The notes under the pieces were generated by a model that ran no database searches, was not told where the DNA came from, and was given only the letters and a program-made list of their open reading frames with translations. DNA of 44,103 bases from positions 1 through 44,103 of the IMG/VR virus record IMGVR_UViG_3300020215_000080. The stretch is one strand, 5' to 3'. This DNA comes from a virus. The position numbers and the translations under genes were made by a program. This document shows positions 42,807-44,103 of the stretch, in pieces. Positions within the stretch are counted from its first letter, which is position 1; every line of letters begins with the position of its first letter.

Positions 42807-43109
42807 TTAAAGCCGGACCACCGTCCATCCCCGGTCGGGGACGTAGGTCCGTACCAGCGCGGAGGCCTCGCCCTTCACGGCGGACACCATGATCGAGCGG
42901 GGGTTCACCCCCTCCTGCGTCAGCTCCTGAAACCTCGCCAGCGCCCACTTGCAGGCGTCGTCGAGGTTGGGAAAGTCGTACCCGCGATCGTAGCCGCGGT
43001 ATCCTGCCTCCTTCTGCCGAGGGATGAATATGATGGCGTTGAAGTGGGTGGCCCCCTCGCGGATTCCGAGGTCTCGGGCCTTCTGTTGGGTAAGCTTCTC
43101 CTCTGCCAT
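42807..43109 (-). CDS. Hypothetical protein (100 aa)
   Basis: Start ATG 43109 with GGAGG 6 nt upstream; an earlier ATG at 43136 touches the -10 box and is rejected. THFNAIIFIPRQ strand, a Tyr/Asp-rich turn (GYRGYDRGYDF), a helix DDACKWALARFQEL and a closing strand ASALVRTYV. First gene behind a near-consensus promoter. Function unknown. Confidence 0.66.
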   Translation of the reverse strand: MAEEKLTQQKARDLGIREGATHFNAIIFIPRQKEAGYRGYDRGYDFPNLDDACKWALARFQELTQEGVNPRSIMVSAVKGEASALVRTYVPDRGWTVVRL

Positions 43110-43134
43110 TTGGGCCTCCGGTTTTAGAGTGGCC

Positions 43135-43163
43135 ATTATACCCGGCAGCGGCGTCGAAGTAAA
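43135..43163 (-). promoter_or_regulatory. Strong promoter TTTACT-N17-TATAAT
   Basis: Minus strand TTTACT (43163-43158), exact 17-nt spacer, TATAAT (43140-43135), preceded by an A/T tract like an UP element. Drives the 43109 gene and probably the DUF6745 unit downstream. Hexamers and spacing equal those of the rightward promoter at 17397. Confidence 0.85.
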
Positions 43164-43176
43164 CTTAAAAAAAAAT

Positions 43177-43296
43177 TCACTCGTTGTCGCCGGTGCCCAC
43201 TATGTCCCAATATCTCCGGGCGTCCGGTCGGTCCCCGGCGACGATCCAGGCGAGCTGGTTAACGTGCGCGTTCGACATCCCGGATTCCCGTAGCAT
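43177..43296 (-). CDS. Short ORF, possibly the frameshifted C-terminus of the next gene (39 aa from ATG)
   Basis: From about 43341 this frame reads ADEEPPAWAVAKAARMLRES and on to YWDIVGTGDNE, a plausible helical domain, but the first ATG in it is at 43296, after that sequence has begun. The preceding gene in another frame turns into shadow-like sequence at the same point. A +1 shift (or a sequence error) near 43340 would join them. Confidence 0.4.
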   Translation of the reverse strand: MLRESGMSNAHVNQLAWIVAGDRPDARRYWDIVGTGDNE

Positions 43297-43498
43297 CCGG
43301 GCCGCCTTGGCGACCGCCCAGGCGGGGGGCTCTTCGTCGGCTGTAGAAGTCGACGTGCTGCCTGCCGTGCCTGTCGCACATGACCCAGATGGTGTGGAGC
43401 CGCGTGGATCGTCCCGGCCGGGTCTCGCAGACGGCCCAGTCCTTGAAGCAGCAGGCTCCGTTCGGGGGTTCGAATCCTTCGACATAGAACACCGGCAT
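43259..43498 (-). CDS. Cys-containing hypothetical protein (79 aa as read)
   Basis: ATG 43498 forms TGATG with the upstream stop. First ~50 residues look real (FYVEGFEPPNGACCFKD, TIWVMCDRHGRQHVDFY) with Cys residues for a zinc site. After VDFYS the sequence becomes Arg/Gly-rich shadow, while another frame continues as an ordered protein. Possibly frameshifted. Confidence 0.55.
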   Translation of the reverse strand: MPVFYVEGFEPPNGACCFKDWAVCETRPGRSTRLHTIWVMCDRHGRQHVDFYSRRRAPRLGGRQGGPDATGIRDVERAR

Positions 43499-43791
43499 CA
43501 GCTGCGCGTGAATCCGCTGGGAAGCCTGTAGATCGTCGCGTCCCTGCCTATCCCCCGGGCCCGCTTCGGCACCCAGAGCTGGTAGTCCAACGAGCAGGGG
43601 TACGACACCTCCGTCGAGCTCGACAGCCAGCTGTCCTTCCGGCGCGGGTACCACGGGCCGTCGAACTTCACGTCGTGGCGGTGGTCTGCGGTCACGTTGA
43701 GATAGTTTCTAACCGCGTCCATGAGTTCGACGACTCCGTCGATCGTCTGGGCCTCTATCCTCACTGTCAGTCTGAACGGCTCGTCGCTCAT
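43498..43791 (-). CDS. Small protein of the dispersed paralogue family (97 aa)
   Basis: RLTVRIEAQTID strand, helix VVELMDAVRNYL, a longer variable middle, then LDYQLWVPKRARG as closing strand. Same order as the cluster at 12741-14090 and the protein at 8815, about 30 kb away. ATG 43791 overlaps the methyltransferase-like stop. Confidence 0.66.
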   Translation of the reverse strand: MSDEPFRLTVRIEAQTIDGVVELMDAVRNYLNVTADHRHDVKFDGPWYPRRKDSWLSSSTEVSYPCSLDYQLWVPKRARGIGRDATIYRLPSGFTRS

Positions 43792-44103
43792 TGCTTCTGG
43801 TACACGCTCTTTCGCTGGCCCTTCTCTACGAGCTTGAACCCGCCCGCCTCGATGTGCGGGTGGCTCCTGCCCCAGTGGTCGTAGAGGTTCGTGTCGTCGC
43901 AGACGAGCATCGCCCCCTTGACCATCCTCGGGCCGAAGAAGTCGAACTCCGTGTTGACGGCCGTCGAATCGTGCGGACCGTCGAGGTGGACGATGCAGTA
44001 GCTCGTCTCGAAGATCTTGCCCCGGTTGACGTAGGTCGGCACCCCGTCGGGGAACCGCTTGAAGAACTCGACGTCCTCCATGATGAACACGACCGGGTTG
44101 ACG
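43788..44103 (-). CDS. SAM-dependent methyltransferase-like protein, C-terminal part (runs off right edge)
   Basis: The frame stays open to the window edge (VNPVVFIMEDVE), so the ATG at 44090 is probably internal. CIVHLDGPHDSTAVNTEFDFFGPRMV, MLVCDDTNLYDHW and FKLVEKGQRKSVYQK resemble the C-terminal half of class I methyltransferases acting on sugars or small substrates (Methyltransf_24/cephalosporin-hydroxylase type: HLDGxHxY, DD..YxH). The SAM-binding half lies outside. Could belong to glycan modification. Confidence 0.62.
   Translation of the reverse strand, partial: VNPVVFIMEDVEFFKRFPDGVPTYVNRGKIFETSYCIVHLDGPHDSTAVNTEFDFFGPRMVKGAMLVCDDTNLYDHWGRSHPHIEAGGFKLVEKGQRKSVYQKQ

Noticed and set aside
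1-44103. CRISPR array, insertion sequence or integrase/attachment site
   Set aside because: No regularly spaced direct repeats, transposase or integrase motifs were seen; tRNA genes here are internal and not flanked by an integrase.

Overview
The window looks like an internal segment of a large, GC-rich (roughly 60% G+C by eye), lytic, T4-related contractile-tailed phage genome. About 110 short genes are packed with 4-base or 1-base stop/start overlaps (ATGA, GTGA, TTGA, TGATG, TAATG), and GTG or TTG starts are frequent. T4-type hallmarks are the N-terminus of a gp32-like ssDNA-binding protein at the left edge, a gp33-like late-transcription coactivator, a T4 RNase H/5'-exonuclease, a gp61-size zinc-finger/Toprim primase, a PhoH-like ATPase and a RuvC-like resolvase. 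Several others resemble accessory proteins of T4-like cyanophages. No terminase, portal, capsid, sheath or polymerase gene lies in the window.

The most notable element is a phage-borne, circularly permuted (two-piece) tmRNA at about 3405-3700 on the minus strand. It encodes the tag ADNDNFAPVALAA and abuts a tRNA-Trp(CCA). Two-piece tmRNAs with AxNDNxA..ALAA-like tags are typical of Alphaproteobacteria, so an alphaproteobacterial host is the best guess (inference).

Layout. 1-17284 (minus): gp32 N-terminus, gp33-like gene, tRNA-Gly and a tRNA-like element, tRNA-Trp and tmRNA, then a long run of small early-type genes. This run includes an ADP-ribosyltransferase-like/cpYpsA (SLOG) pair, small zinc proteins, a GIY-YIG protein, a DNA ligase-like adenylation domain next to a foreign-looking GIY-YIG homing endonuclease and a Rap1a-like secreted protein, and several copies of a dispersed small-protein family. 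At 17285-17477 two near-consensus sigma70-type promoters diverge. 17478-22554 (plus): a conserved unknown protein followed by a clear terminator, then RNase H, PhoH, a PD-(D/E)XK exonuclease and small accessory genes. 22538-28612 (minus): a glycan cassette (two glycosyltransferases, GmhA-like isomerase, HddA-like kinase, phosphomannomutase-like HAD protein), a stomatin/SPFH protein and a glutaredoxin. 28606-35307 (minus): small genes, RuvC-like nuclease, phosphoribosyltransferase, B12-dependent ribonucleotide reductase, AbrB-like protein and primase. 35382-38573 (minus): probable spanin pair and virion-associated proteins. 38637-44103 (minus): nuclease-like protein, small membrane peptides, a DUF6745 two-gene cassette, and a methyltransferase-like gene running off the right edge.

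The genes fit a phage that remakes host metabolism and translation: dNTP synthesis (NrdJ, Grx), replication and recombination (gp32, primase, RNase H, exonuclease, RuvC-like), ribosome rescue (tmRNA), decoding (tRNAs), and sugar-nucleotide or surface-glycan synthesis. All functions are read from motifs and family resemblance without database searches.
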